NCBI RefSeq assembly: GCF_000208745.1
Contig: NC_030853.1
Span: forward strand, 15,674,273-15,738,272
Reading direction: 5' to 3'
From: Theobroma cacao
Taxonomy: Eukaryota > Streptophyta > Magnoliopsida > Malvales > Malvaceae
Length of the DNA: 64,000 nucleotides
Of the stretch, positions 46,901-58,329 are shown in pieces. The position numbers were made by a program, and so were the translations under genes. Within the stretch, counting starts at the first letter, position 1, and each line of letters begins with the position of its first letter. Under the pieces are notes generated by a model that had not been told where the DNA came from, did not search any database, and worked only from the letters and a program-made list of their open reading frames with translations.

Positions 46901-47599
46901 TTGAACATGTCTCCTTTAAGTGCAGCTCAACCTACAAAACAACATTTCAGTTTTTCTTTATAGGTACCCATACTTTGATGGGTCCTTGAGTGTTAGTTGC
47001 AATATAAGATCCTTTAGGGACCTAAACTTTTTTTGATTTTCTGCACATTTATTTTCTTAAAACATTCATATGATAAATGACCATGTTTACCATAATTATA
47101 ACATTTAGGTAATGCATTAGCAAAATTTTTATTGTGGTACACATCTCTTTTTGAAGATTAATTTTTTAAACATTTGAGAGCTGTGTTTTCATCAAGCAAT
47201 TTTTGCAAAGCATCAGACTTATTATCCAGCTCTAATTTTAAAACTTCAAAGTCTGTTTTGAGTGTTCTAACTCAATTTGCAAGATATTTTGTTGCTCAAA
47301 AACAGAATTGAACTCTTGTCTCATTTTTTCCAAATCATTTTCAATAGATGCAACCTTTTTCTTTAATGTTTTGTTTTTTGAAAAAAGATTTTCAAATTCA
47401 TCACAGAGGCTGTCATATTCATTTTGTAAATCATCAATGGAAATATCATAGGGGGATGAGGGTACCTTGGTTTCATCCTCTTGTGCCATCAAACAGATGT
47501 TTGCTTTTTCCTAAGATTTTTCATCTTCAGTTTTAGAACTTGATGTGTCACTGTCCGACCATATAGTAGCTACCATTGCTTTCTTAGATTTCTTATTTT
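46901..47599 (-). pseudogene. Copia gag-protease linker
   Basis: Contains a coiled-coil-like Glu/Lys/Leu-rich frame at 47492-47238 (DLQNEYDSLCDEFENLF, KKKVASIENDLEKMRQ) and, further on, broken sequence with GPIKVWVPIKK, the usual segment before the protease. The coiled coil is typical of SIRE-type gag. Confidence 0.7.
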
Positions 47600-48580
47600 T
47601 CTTTGGAGTCTCATCCTTCAACAATGGACACTCGAACTTGAAGTGACTAGGTTTCTTACATTTGTAGCAGATCAGTTCTTCTTTTTTGTTGGAGTCATTT
47701 TGGTTCCTTATTTTTCATGAAGTACCTTGATCTTTTCTAAACCCTCTTCTAGCCAGTCTTCGGTTTCTTCTGCCTATAAGTTTTTTGAATTTTCGTGTGA
47801 CCAGAGCTAACTCTTCATCATCATCACATGATAATTCTTCCAGCTCTTCTTCAAGGATGCTGGCTTTAAGTGCAATGCTCTTTTTCTTTTCCTTTGCTTC
47901 CCTCTTATCTTCTTCTTCTTCCTCTTTGAGCTCCAGCTCATGAGTTAGGAGAGAGCCACAAATCTCATATAAGGTGATAACATTTAGATCTTTTGCCTCT
48001 TGGATTGTAGTCACTTTAGGCTTTCAATTTTTTGGTAGACTCCTAAGCAGTATTTTTACTAATTCATGTTCAGGGATAGGCTTGCGTAGCTGACTCAATT
48101 TATTTGTGATGTTTGTAAACCTATCTAACATGCTAGTGATGTCTTCACCAGGCTCCATTTTGAACATTTCATAGATATGTGTTAAGAGGGTAATTTTGGA
48201 CTCCTTTACTTGAGAAGCCCCTTCATGGATTATTCTAAGTTTCTCCCATACTTTTTTAACTGTTGTACAGCTTGAGACTTTGTTAAATTTAGTAGGGCTC
48301 AAGGCACAATGTAATGTGTTGATGGCCTTAAAGTTTATTTGAATTTTCTTAGTTTCAGCCTCGGTCCATTCAGACTTTGGCTTGGGCATCAACTTATTTG
48401 TCACCACATTCACGGTTGAAGGCATAAAGGGTCCATTAGCTATGACGTTCACATTTCATAGTCTATAGCTCTAATATAGATTGACATCCTAGTGCTCCAA
48501 TAATGGTAATTAGAGCCATCAAATAGAGGTGGTTTGTTTGTTGATTGTCCCTCAACCACTACTGATTTTAGTTGAGCCAT
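47600..48580 (-). pseudogene. Copia gag (UBN2 domain and zinc knuckle), decayed
   Basis: ATG 48580 opens MAQLKSVVVEG, then PPLFDGSNYHYWSTRMS; a 1-bp deletion near 48455 (Trp codon lost) breaks the frame. It resumes as NVIANGPFMPSTVN, TLHCALSPTKFNKVSSC, VKKVWEKL and LLRSLPK (UBN2 gag domain), with a stop at about 48024. It continues through an acidic, Lys/Glu-rich region to the zinc knuckle CYKCKKPSHFKFEC near 47640-47685 (C-X2-C-X4-H-X4-C). This gag packages the element's RNA. Confidence 0.9.
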
Positions 48581-48624
48581 TTGGATCCTCCCAAAGGATA
48601 TTAAGCCTTAATAACAGAGAACTA

Positions 48625-48636
48625 GCTCTGATACCA
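48625..48636 (-). other. Copia primer-binding site
   Basis: TGGTATCAGAGC on minus, a perfect match to the complement of the initiator tRNA-Met 3' end, two bases inside the 5' LTR. Confidence 0.93.
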
Positions 48637-48638
48637 CT

Positions 48639-49727
48639 TGTTGGTCCCAATTATACGTGCTAGAGGGGGGGTGAATAGCACAAATCGGCTCTTGACAAAA
48701 TGATGAACTAATTTTCATAACAAAGAAAATAAAAACAGAGTATACAATGCACAGTAATTTATAATGGTTCAGTTCAAGACCTACATCCACTACCTTGATT
48801 ATTCAACCAAGGATTTTCCCAACAAATCCACTAAGAACAGGTGAAATTCACAAGCTTTCACCAAGCTTTACAATGGCTTTTACAATGCTTAGCTAAAACC
48901 TTTTACACTAGTTTTTCATGATCTAAACTAAAACCTAAAGTTGTTTTTCCAAGGTTCAACCACAACCTACAACAATCAAGCTGTCTTAAGCTTGAATAAC
49001 CCATTAGAGTGACTTTCTCACTCTTAAGAACACAAGAAAAGTAGTAAAAGAAAGTATCTATGATCACTGGTTGATCTGAGTGGTACAAGATTGAATGCAA
49101 ATTACAAATTCAAAGAATAGGCATTTAAGTGCAGACCAGTGCAGTGAAGATTTTCTGATTTTTCAACTTTCTATAGCTCAAATCTCATTCAAGGCTTCTA
49201 AAAAACTTGTTTCTAATAATTGGAATATCCTTTTATACTTGAAGAAATATCTCTGATGGCAGTTTGATAGTTTTCTAGCCGTTGGAGACAGTTGGGGGTC
49301 AGTTCTAGCCGTTACTCTGTCTTTTAGTGCAGCTTTCAAACTTTCAGGCAAAGTGCTTTTAGTCGACTGATCGATATCTTAGTTGATAACTAGTCTCTAT
49401 TGTCTGCTTCTTGTTTCTGGCAGTAAGCACTTAGTCGATTGACTAATTCTTGGTTGACTAAGTTGGTTCTGTTTCTCAAACTCTTCAACCTGCTATTTCT
49501 TCAATTTGAATCTTGGCCAACCAACATTTTTCCTTATTCATTTAATGAGCTTCCTCCTTGTTAATAGTCACGGCTCATTGTTTTTATCTCCCTTTTTATT
49601 TTGATATATACTTTGAAGGATTGATTTATTAATTTCATACATTATTTTTCCTGCACACTTAAGTAAAGGCATTAGACACAAATGAATGAGAATGTTTTAC
49701 TATCATCAAAAATTAATGGAGTCAACA
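48639..49727 (-). repeat. Copia 5' LTR
   Basis: 1089 bp with TG...CA ends, very similar to 29177-30275. Confidence 0.94.
49229..49237 (-). promoter_or_regulatory. Copia LTR TATA box
   Basis: TATAAAAGG on minus in the 5' LTR, conserved in the 3' LTR at 29774-29766. Confidence 0.6.
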
Positions 49728-49732
49728 ACTTG

Positions 49733-50165
49733 AGTCTTTTAACTCAAGCTCGAGCCTCAAGCACATAGCCTCAAACATCAAGCATCAAGCTTCGAGCCTT
49801 AAGACTCGAGACTTAAGACATGAAACCTTATCCCCAAATAGAAGGCTCGAGTTTCAAGTCTCAATTCTTGTGTCTCAAGTCTCGAGTCTTAGAGCTAAAG
49901 TCACACATCTTAGGTCTTAAGTCTTGGGTCTCGCATTTAAGGCTTGAGTCTTAATTCTCGAGTCTTGAGGCTTAAGTCACATGTCTCAAGTCTCGAGTCC
50001 CGTTTCTTGGATCTTAAGTCTTGGGTCACAAGTCTCGAGTCTTGCATCTTGCCTCTCAAGCCTTAAATTTCGAGTCTCAAGTCTCATGTTTGTAGTATCA
50101 TGTCTCAAGTTTCAAGTCTTTCATCTCAGATCTAAGGTCTTTAAGCTTGGGGCTCTAGCTTGATG
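49733..50165 (+). repeat. GACTTGAGACTC-type minisatellite, right part, with orientation switch
   Basis: Continues the array interrupted by the Copia element. Until about 49830 it reads like the left part (agactcgagacttaagac). From about 49850 to 50160 it reads as the complement (tctcaagtctcgagtctt), so the array is organised as inverted arms. Confidence 0.75.
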
Positions 50166-50989
50166 CTTGGGTGCAAACATTAATAGATGCCAATTGATTT
50201 AATCCAAGGAAGATAGTCAAGCATGGTGATAGAATGTCCAATTAGGTGTCTAAGTGACAAGAAAGTTGGCTTTATTAAAAAAATTTTTCAGTGAAAGCTT
50301 TTTGAAACTTTAGAACATTTAATGTTTAGTAATGGCAATCCTTAACCTCTTTTGAATTTTTTAAGGATCAATATATGTTTGTGAATAATTAAGTGAAAAT
50401 GAATGTGTTTAAGGTTGTGCTTCGAATGATACAAAGTATTGTCATTGATTAAATTAAATGTATCAATGATTGGCTTTTGAGGTTTTGTTCAAATTTTTTC
50501 TAAATTTTGTTTCATGATAACAAAAAAGGGATTTCTAAAAAAAACTAAAAAACAAAAAAAAGATTAAAAAAAAAACAAAGCAACATAAAAGAGATAAAAA
50601 AAAGATGGAAAAAATAGTGTTTTTTAATATGAACTTGTTGATGCACTCATTAATAATTTTGTTCTCATCACCATGCATGATCAAGGGTTTTTGTGTTTCA
50701 AATCATTCATCATCTTTTTACATATACATACTCTTAGTCATCCCATCATGTATTCAAGCAGTTGTCATTCATTCACTTTTGTTGTAGGTAACATCATTTG
50801 ACTTTATTACATTCAATAAATGAAGAGGAAAGAATATTGTTGATTTTAGAGAATTAAAGATCTATTGCTAAAGCTTTATGAGGAAGTTAGAAAGATATTT
50901 TGTAAGGTATAATTTGTCTCTAGGTCTAATTTGTTTCCATGTTGTAAAAAGAGAAAAGCTCAAGGAAGCCCACTTATCTTTTGTGCAAT
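50166..50989. other. Spacer between minisatellite and MULE region
   Basis: AT-rich with a poly-A region at 50528-50610. No recognised coding sequence or terminal repeat; the 5' end of the MULE was searched for here and not found. Confidence 0.4.
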
Positions 50990-51410
50990 ACACAAGCTCA
51001 AGTTTTGATCATGGATGATGAACTGTCAAAATGGATAGACAAGATTGAAAAGTGTTAGGAAGAGATAAAGGAATAGTTGACAAAGCTAATAGAGATGATA
51101 ATTGCCAGTATAGGAAAAGGGATTGTCAAAGGATTTTCAAGTTTGCGAGGGTTGAACCAATTACCGACATAGGATCAACCTTTGTCGATTCCATGGGTAA
51201 ATGTTTCTGACCCAATTCCCATACTTGATATAGGCGACCCCAAAGAGTAAGGAAAACTAAAAGTGGAATCATCAAGATCAAAACAAGAATCTGGAGTGCA
51301 AAAAATGTATGACTTTTAAAGGAACGCCTTATAGCCATAGAGAGGAAAGAGTAAATATAGGGGTATCTCATCAATAGATTATTCTGGGTGCAAATATGAT
51401 CTCCTTTCAA
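50990..51410 (+). pseudogene. Ty3/gypsy gag fragment
   Basis: Starting near atggatgatgaactgtc (51011), the frames read DELSKWIDKIEKC, LTKLIEMIIASIGKGIVKGF, then PILDIGDPKE, LKVESSRSKQESG and QKMYDF with several stops. This matches, as I recall, the N-terminal gag region of Tat/Ogre-type plant gypsy elements, including the DPKEQEKLKxESSRSKQE-like segment. It stops abruptly before the MULE transposase. The integrase at 62640-63680 is of a compatible gypsy type and could be the other side of the same element. Confidence 0.6.
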
Positions 51411-51449
51411 ACAGTTGCCACTGAGGAGTCTAGATCAACCGATGATTGC

Positions 51450-53345
51450 TTATACTGAGGAAAGTGTTTCCCCTTAAAGCTGAATTGAAATGAGTTTTGA
51501 ACATGTTGGTACTAGAAGAGCATTTCGAGATTAGAGTTAAAAAAGTCATGTTATGCTCATTTTGAGGTTGCTTGTAAGGACAAGGCATGCAAGTTCGCTA
51601 TGCGTGCAATAAAGTTGCCTAACCGAGATTATTGGCAAGTTCGCACATTTCAAAAGGTACACACGTGGACTGTTGATGATTTGCAAGGTAGGTACCTAAC
51701 AATGAGCGCGAGGTTAATTGGTGAACTTATGTCCCCCAAGCTGTAAGGAAATAATATAACACCATTAAAACTTAAGGAAACAATGGAAGAGATAAATCAC
51801 AAATAGGGATTGCAATGTTTGTATAGTAAGGCTTGGCAAGTGAAGGAGTATGTGAAGAGTCCTATTTTCAGTCCACCAAAGGAGTCATTCCAACACCTAC
51901 CCTCGTATTTCCATATGTTGGAACATGAAAATCTTGGTATAGTCAAAATTGTGGCTACCAATCAGGCACAATAATTCAAATATTGTTTCTAGGCGTACGA
52001 GGCATGGATTTGGGGGTTCAAGGCTGTAATGCGACCTGTAGTTACTATCGATGCCACACATCAGAAAGGCAGATTCAAGGGTATTCTATTTGTTGCTGTT
52101 TGCAAAGACATAAACAAGTAGATATATCTAGTTGCATTTGGCATTGGCCACATTGAGGACGAAGAGTCGTGGTCGTGGTCTCTTACCTAATTGCATTGTG
52201 TGATTAATTATACTAAAAATGCAATGTTCATTTTTTATCAACATCTTGGCAATAAGAATGTAGTTGGAAAAAGTGTACCACGATGCACATCACGGTCTAT
52301 GCAATTACCACTTGGGAAAAAAAACATAAAAAATAGGTTTAAGTGCTAAGACATTGCAGTGATTTTCACCCTTGTAGCAATTGCTACAGGGTAGCTGATT
52401 TTAACAAACATATGAAGCAACTGAAATAGATTTGCAAGGATGCTTACGAACACCTTATGAAATTACACCCTGAAAAATGGGCACGTGCAAGGTCATCAGT
52501 AAGATGCTACAAACTTATGACATCCAACATTGCAAAGTGTATTAACTCATGTTTGAGGCAAGTAAGAACCATGCCAATCGCCGTCTTGATTGAGTGCATT
52601 AAAGGCATGTTCCAGCATTGGGTTTATGAACGACATAAGGAGGCCTTCAATTTGACCACACCTCTCAGCCCTTGGGCTACTGATCTGTTGAACACATGGT
52701 TCAATGAAGCATGTCACTTTTCTACACAAGTAATTGATCAAGTGGAGTTTTAAGTTATTGGCAGGAGTAAGGACAGAGTAGTAAACCTGTCCACTAAGAC
52801 GTGTTCATGTGGGGAGTTCCAAACCAATCTACTACCCTGCAGCTATGCCATGGCTGCAATAAGGTGCAAATATCCATGTTTTTTATTTGCTTTGTAATGA
52901 ATTGAACTTTTACATGGTTCCTCAACTGTGAGTTCATTATCTTCATGGTAAGTGCAAAAGCACAGCCATTGAATTCTGCTCGGGCTATTACAAGACTTGG
53001 TCTTGGGTGGAAGGTTATGTTGTTCCCATTTGCCTAGTTAGGCATCCCAATCATTGGGAAATCCCCCATAATGTGAAACAAAGTATTGTTTTGCCACCAT
53101 CTTGGTGAGGTCAAGTCGAAAGACTTAGGAAGAGAAAGATTCCATTAGTTGGGGAAGGTAGTCAATGACGGAGATGTTCACAATGTAAGAGCTATGGTCA
53201 TAATAGACAAAATTGCCCAATGCCGTTTGCAGTTCCATTAACAAATCTAGCACCATCTTTTAGTCAGTCAGCACCTCAACGATGACAACGACAACCAAAA
53301 GTATGTTCAACTTGTAGATAACCCGGGTACACAAGCAATTGCTGT
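51450..53345 (+). pseudogene. MuDR/MULE transposase, decayed
   Basis: Reads FEIRVKKSCYAHFEVACKD, CKFAMRAIKLPNRDYWQVRT, FQKVHTWTVDDLQGRY (MuDR DNA-binding domain), then FHMLEHENLGIVKIVAT and FKAVMRPVVTIDATHQKGRF with the first catalytic Asp, and GIGHIEDEESWSW (MULE core). Next come SNIAKCINSCLRQVR and VYERHKEAFN (52457-52753), a SWIM finger STKTCSCGEFQ...LLPCSYAMAAI (52785-52860) in which Tyr replaces the zinc-binding His, and a zinc knuckle CSQCKSYGHNRQNC (53174-53215). Stops and frameshifts are frequent. The domain order is that of plant Mutator-like transposases. Confidence 0.87.
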
Positions 53346-54430
53346 CTAATGTGAATGACAAACTCTGAGAATGTATGGGGTCTTATAGATGAAGATAGTG
53401 GCTCCTTAGAATGAAGTGTATCACATAGACCATGATTTGTATGCTGATTAATTAGTGGAGCCAGAATACTCTTGTTATGATATTTTGATCATTGTTTATG
53501 AACCTGATGTTTATCCCAGTCTGTATGGTCCATTGCCATTGACGGATTAAACGTGTAACATCATTGTTAATTACTTTTGAATACATATTTGTTAATTAGT
53601 TTTCTTAAGTCTCATTAATGCTTAATATGATCAATGAACATATTTGTTAATTAGTTTTTTTATGCCTTGCTGTTAATAGAAGCATATGGTAATTAATTCC
53701 CAAACTATAAAATAAATGAGAAAAAAAAAAGAAGAAAACATGTTGTTATATATTTCCATTATTTTCAAGAAAAATCTTACTCTTTTGTTTCTTGGGGAAG
53801 CTAGCCTTTGATAGAAACTGATTAATTTTAGAATAGAGGATAAGAATGTTGATGCAAGGAATACCATTATAAGCTTTTGTTAATTTGCTTCACTTAATAT
53901 GGGAAGACATTGCCAATTTCTCAATTTCTTTTTTATGGTGTTACCTATAATGTTAATGATTCAAGTCAACAAACATTTAATTTGAGTGTTGAAAAGCCTT
54001 AATGGCAAGTCAATCATGTTCAATAGAATGCAATACTGGATGTGAGGTCACGTAATGTTTAATAACTAATCATGCAATATTTAAAAACAGTTACGTAATG
54101 CTTAAAAACCAGTCATGCAATGCAATGCTGGATGTGGGGTCACACAATGCTTAATAATGTCTCAAAACCAGTCACACAATGCCTATGTCATGCAATGTCT
54201 AAAAAATTAAAATGTAATGCCCAAGTCACGCAATGGCCGTATGTTATACTCATATTTAGTTTTGGATTGTAAATTGTGTAAACTATCTACAAAATATATG
54301 ATTTCCACAATTGTAAAGCTATACATAATTCAAAAGTTTATAACTCAATGGTTGGAGCAATAATAAACAAAGCTACTTTACAAGCTTAAGTCTGAATAAA
54401 AAAAATAAACAAAGTTACTTTGCATTTGAT
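53346..54430. other. Interval between convergent MULE genes
   Basis: AT-rich 3' flank of both the transposase (plus) and Ulp1-like (minus) genes. It contains the minisatellite at 54010-54235. No other gene. Confidence 0.5.
54010..54235 (+). repeat. cagtcatgcaatg minisatellite, first array
   Basis: About nine degenerate units of 20-26 bp built on gcctaaaaaccagtcatgcaat. The same unit in the same orientation forms the longer array at 60060-60570. Confidence 0.75.
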
Positions 54431-54439
54431 GATGAACTT

Positions 54440-55880
54440 ATCTTAATACTATTGGAAAAAATATCTAGTGCATATCTTTTCCTCAACCTTTTAATAACGT
54501 CCTTCCTTAGCTTCATGTCACGTGTACCAATAAGCCATTCCATTGTCGTGATTACCTAGTCCCAAAAATTATTCCTGTCCTCCTATTTCGAGGTTGAATG
54601 ATTTAATTGCCAGCTCATTCGTGTCCAAGATTGTGTTCTACAACGCTCTTTGTTGAAATACTCAGATTGGTGGCATATAATGGGAATCAGTGCGATTAAG
54701 GGACGTATTTGAAACTTATGCAATGGGGACTTAATTGCATCAAAACAATCATATGAGGAGTACACCAACGTTATACCCCAGTTGACCAAGTTGATATGCA
54801 CTACAACCTAGTGGTCGTTAAAATGGCACAATGCTAAGATTGAGTCAACCTCATGCCATGGCTTCCCTCACGGAGGATTATCACCCCTCACATCATCAAG
54901 CAAAAGTTCAAGAATAACCACCTTCTTCAACTTGAACTAAGGATCAAGAGGCTTAGAGTCCATTTCATGGCACATGGCATGCAATAATGTCCTGTCAATT
55001 TAGTTATGCTCAATAGTTAGACGCCATGAACTAAACCCTTAAAGAATTATTTTAATAATTAAAACTCATTATAATATACTTATATAGAAAAACGTGTCAA
55101 CAATGCATGTGTTCTACTTGTGCAACAAGGAATGGTGCTCACGACTATGCTTACACATAATGCTGATGCATGGGTCAATGTGTTGGCTGTTCATCCACTT
55201 ATCTGGCTTCTCCAATTGCTTGAAAAATTTAAGGCTTTCTTACCTGTAGATGCCTATCATGTTAACCTTGCACATATAAAATGCTAGCATTAAAAGATCA
55301 TTGGATTCAATTATTTCGAACCGTAATGCCTAATTCCATGTAATATTTTCATTTTACTTGGGGTGCTTGTTATTTTTCAAGCACTTCTATTTTTCCTTCA
55401 ATGCGTCATTCTTTTTGTATTGGACTAATAAGGGGTTGATGTAAGGGCTCTTCAGGTATTTTCTTGCCATGCTCAACCGTGTATCTTTAACCAGAGATAG
55501 AGGTGGAGCTTTAAAAGGAGGTGTGCTTTGAGCATGATGTAGGGCCTAAAGCGAAGGTATGTTATGAGCAAGATGTGAGGACTTAGAAAGATATGTGTAT
55601 AGGGCAAGAGAAGGTGAGCTCTGAGCATGATGTGGGGACATAAGAGAAGGTGTGCTCTGAGCTAGAGGGACGTACAAGCCTGGTTGGGACTATTTAGCAT
55701 TCATATACGAGTCCAAACTAGTTGGCTTATCACCACCCGTGGGCAAATTTGAACCAATAAGCTCATCACCACCTGTCCTCTAATCCATACCAATTGGCTC
55801 ATCACTATCAACCCCACAAGCATTGCTATCTTTGTTGCGCTCACCATCTTGTTGACTAGTGATTTGTGCATCAAATACAT
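54440..55880 (-). pseudogene. Ulp1-like cysteine protease (C48), C-terminal part, MULE-borne
   Basis: On minus: a Ser/Pro-rich linker (SSPSLALYTYL, HHAQSTPPF, around 55500-55700), RKYLKSPYINP, then the protease domain with WHEVDSILALCHFNDH followed by a stop where Trp is expected after the catalytic His, and HINLVNWGITLVYSSYDCFD (54801-54730). FQIRPLIALIPIIC follows, ending in EDRNNFWD, a stop, then VITTMEWLIGTRD near 54540-54590. In related proteins the last block contains the catalytic Cys (NSCG); here that codon reads TTT (Phe). Catalysis is therefore lost. Ulp1-like genes with DUF1985 are known passengers of plant MULEs (Kaonashi-type). Confidence 0.82.
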
Positions 55881-58261
55881 ATATTTAGTGGGAGATTAAA
55901 TACTTAATTAGTTTAAGTTAGACTAGATTTAGGATCAGATTTAGGTGTTTTTATTTATTTTATTAGTTTAGTTTAATTTATGTTTAAAAGTTTATTTTAA
56001 ATTAATAATGTTAGTTTTATGTTATTTATATTTATTTTTATGTTTTCGTAGGAGTAGGATCAAAAATAATTTCAATTGGTGAAGAAAGGTGCATAATGGA
56101 CTAGTGCTCTGTTTGCATATATTTCGATTTTTCAAGTATATCTCCCACTACGAACGTCCAAGTGATAATATTTTTAGACGATTAGAAAGCTAAGAGAAAG
56201 GGCTACAACTTTGATTTTACCACTCTATCCAATTATGAACTGAAGGTGGTCAAAATCTTTATCGAAAAAAAAATACTACACCAAAAGAACAAAATTGAGT
56301 AGAACCTTTAAGAGTCGCGGCTCTAAAAAATGAAAGCCACGGCGCTCAATATATTTTCCAAAAATAACAAGCTTACAGGATTTTGGGAGTTAGGGCTTTT
56401 GGAGGCTATTTAAGGGGCCTTTTTCAGAGGTTTTTGGGAAGAGGCAGCAAGCAATTTCTCTAGAGAAAAAAAGCCAAAAACAAAGCAAGAAAGTAAGAGA
56501 CTTAGAGAGAGAATCAAGATCACAAAACTTCAACCATTAGTTTTTTCTCTCTGCTTTTGTGTTTTCTTATTTTCTTTGACTTAGATTAATGGCTAATTTT
56601 CTTTGGATAAAGTTTTTATTAGATATTATGAACTAAATTAGTTTTCTAAGATTGCAATTGAGCTCACATGTAATCTAAAATTTTAATCTCTTTCTTGCTT
56701 ATCTTTAATGGGATTAGAATTGTTTATTCCAATTTGTTCTTAATGCTTTTAATTACTTAATTACCAATTAAATTGATTTAGGAACCTAAACAAACTTGGG
56801 CAAGGGAGTTTAGTATAGACTAAAATTGGGATAGCATATGATCATATTAATTAATTTGCATATAAGATAGGGATATACCTATAGGCTATATGTAGCCAGA
56901 TTAGAACCTGAACTTAATGAGTCTATTTTAATTTCAATTCACATAGGAATACAGTGTTTTGGTTAAAATAAATATTTTTATAAGATGAGTCGGGAGATCT
57001 TTATAAATAATTGAGAACTCTAGGTTAGCAATTTAACCCATTGAAATAAGTTAAGAAAAAGAGCTAAGATTTAGATAAAGTGTGAGGGATATTGTAATCT
57101 TAGGCTTGTTTGATTTGCTTTTTACCCAATTATCTTGTTGCTTTAATTTTTAATTAAATTAGTTTAGTTGACTAGTTTTTAGTTTAATTAGAATTCAGAT
57201 TTTAATTATTTGAATAAAACTAAATTGTTCTAATTTTAGTACTTAGTAAAATTTTCAATCAATTCTCTATAGGATCGATTCTCTGTTTGCTTATATACTA
57301 TCTATTCGATACATATACTTGTGTAGTTGAATTTTAACTGACAAGTTTTTGGTGGCAATCAGGTAATTAAAAGCATTAAGAACAAATTAAAATAAACAAT
57401 TCAAATCCCATTAAAGATAAGTAAGAAAGAGATTAACAATTTAGATAACATGTGAGTTCAATTGTAATCCTAGAAAAAGAAAATTAGCTACTCATAATTG
57501 CAAAGACAAATAACATTATATAAATTTCAACCATTGAGAGTAACAAGAAAAATAAAAGCTAAGGAAGAAACAAAAGAAATAATTACAGTCTTGCTCTCCA
57601 AGTTTCAACCTCTACTTCTAGCTTCTTAAATCTCCAAAAGTTGTCTCCCCTATTGTCTCTTAAAAATATCCTATTTGTACTAACAAACTTAACCTATAGT
57701 GCCCTAAGTTGACCTATGATTTAATTGGGTTTAAAAGTGTAATGAGAGGCCCAAACATCAATTGTCAGTATTAAAATTACCACTCCTGTAATAGTACACT
57801 CAACCTTTTTCCAATGCAATTTTCTCTATCTTTGATGTAGAACTAGGTAAAGTCATCTCAGAAAATGTTTAGCTCTATCTCTTAGCTTTCTAACGGTCCA
57901 AGAATCACAGCATTTGGAGTCCTATAGGGCAAGTTATGGTCAAAACACTGTAACATATGCAAGTAGATTTCCGAGTCTTTCAACACCTTACTTTCCAAAA
58001 TCAAGCCCAATTTCCTTAGTTTTTACAAAAACATAAAAACTAATAAATAATAACCAAATTAAAGGAAGTAAACATAAAATTAAAATAACTCACTTAAAGA
58101 TAAACTAATTATAAAAAAAACTAAAAAAAACTAAATTATAATTAAAAATTAAGGACTTAGCTAATATTTAATAACAGAATCGGATTAAAATAATTCTATA
58201 AAATAGAATTATCAACTGGTATACCCACTTTACATAATGACAGAAAGTAAACACATTAAAA
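55881..58261. mobile_element. 2.4-kb insertion with large inverted repeat, inside the Ulp1-like gene
   Basis: Bounded by the 12-bp direct repeat CATCAAATACAT (55869-55880 and 58262-58273), it separates the DUF1985 and Ulp1 parts of one gene. The segment 56620-56770 is the reverse complement of 57361-57500 (gagctcacatgtaatc, gcttatctttaatggg and aatgcttttaattac all recur inverted). Homology extends outward with decay to about 56116 and 57960. The junction at 57330-57357 (gacaagtttttggtggcaatca) resembles the LTR/primer-binding junction of Athila-type gypsy elements (tttttggcgccgttgcc). It may be an LTR fragment plus an inverted partial copy. No coding sequence. Confidence 0.6.
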
Positions 58262-58329
58262 CATCAAATACATCCTAAATGTTATATATTGAAAATGAAA
58301 AAAAAAAAAGATAGAAACTCATACCTCAA

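Larger units (their letters stand above)
29177..49727 (-). mobile_element. Copia retrotransposon (SIRE/Maximus-like), with a nested long-LTR element
   Basis: Complete element on minus: LTRs at 48639-49727 (5') and 29177-30275 (3'), target duplication ACTTG at 29172-29176 and 49728-49732, primer-binding site, polypurine tract, gag, pol in Copia order (protease, integrase, RT, RNase H), and an additional 3' reading frame. A 10.36-kb retrotransposon is nested at 30984-41342. Without it the element is about 10.2 kb. Stops and frameshifts in every coding block make it non-autonomous today. Confidence 0.95.
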
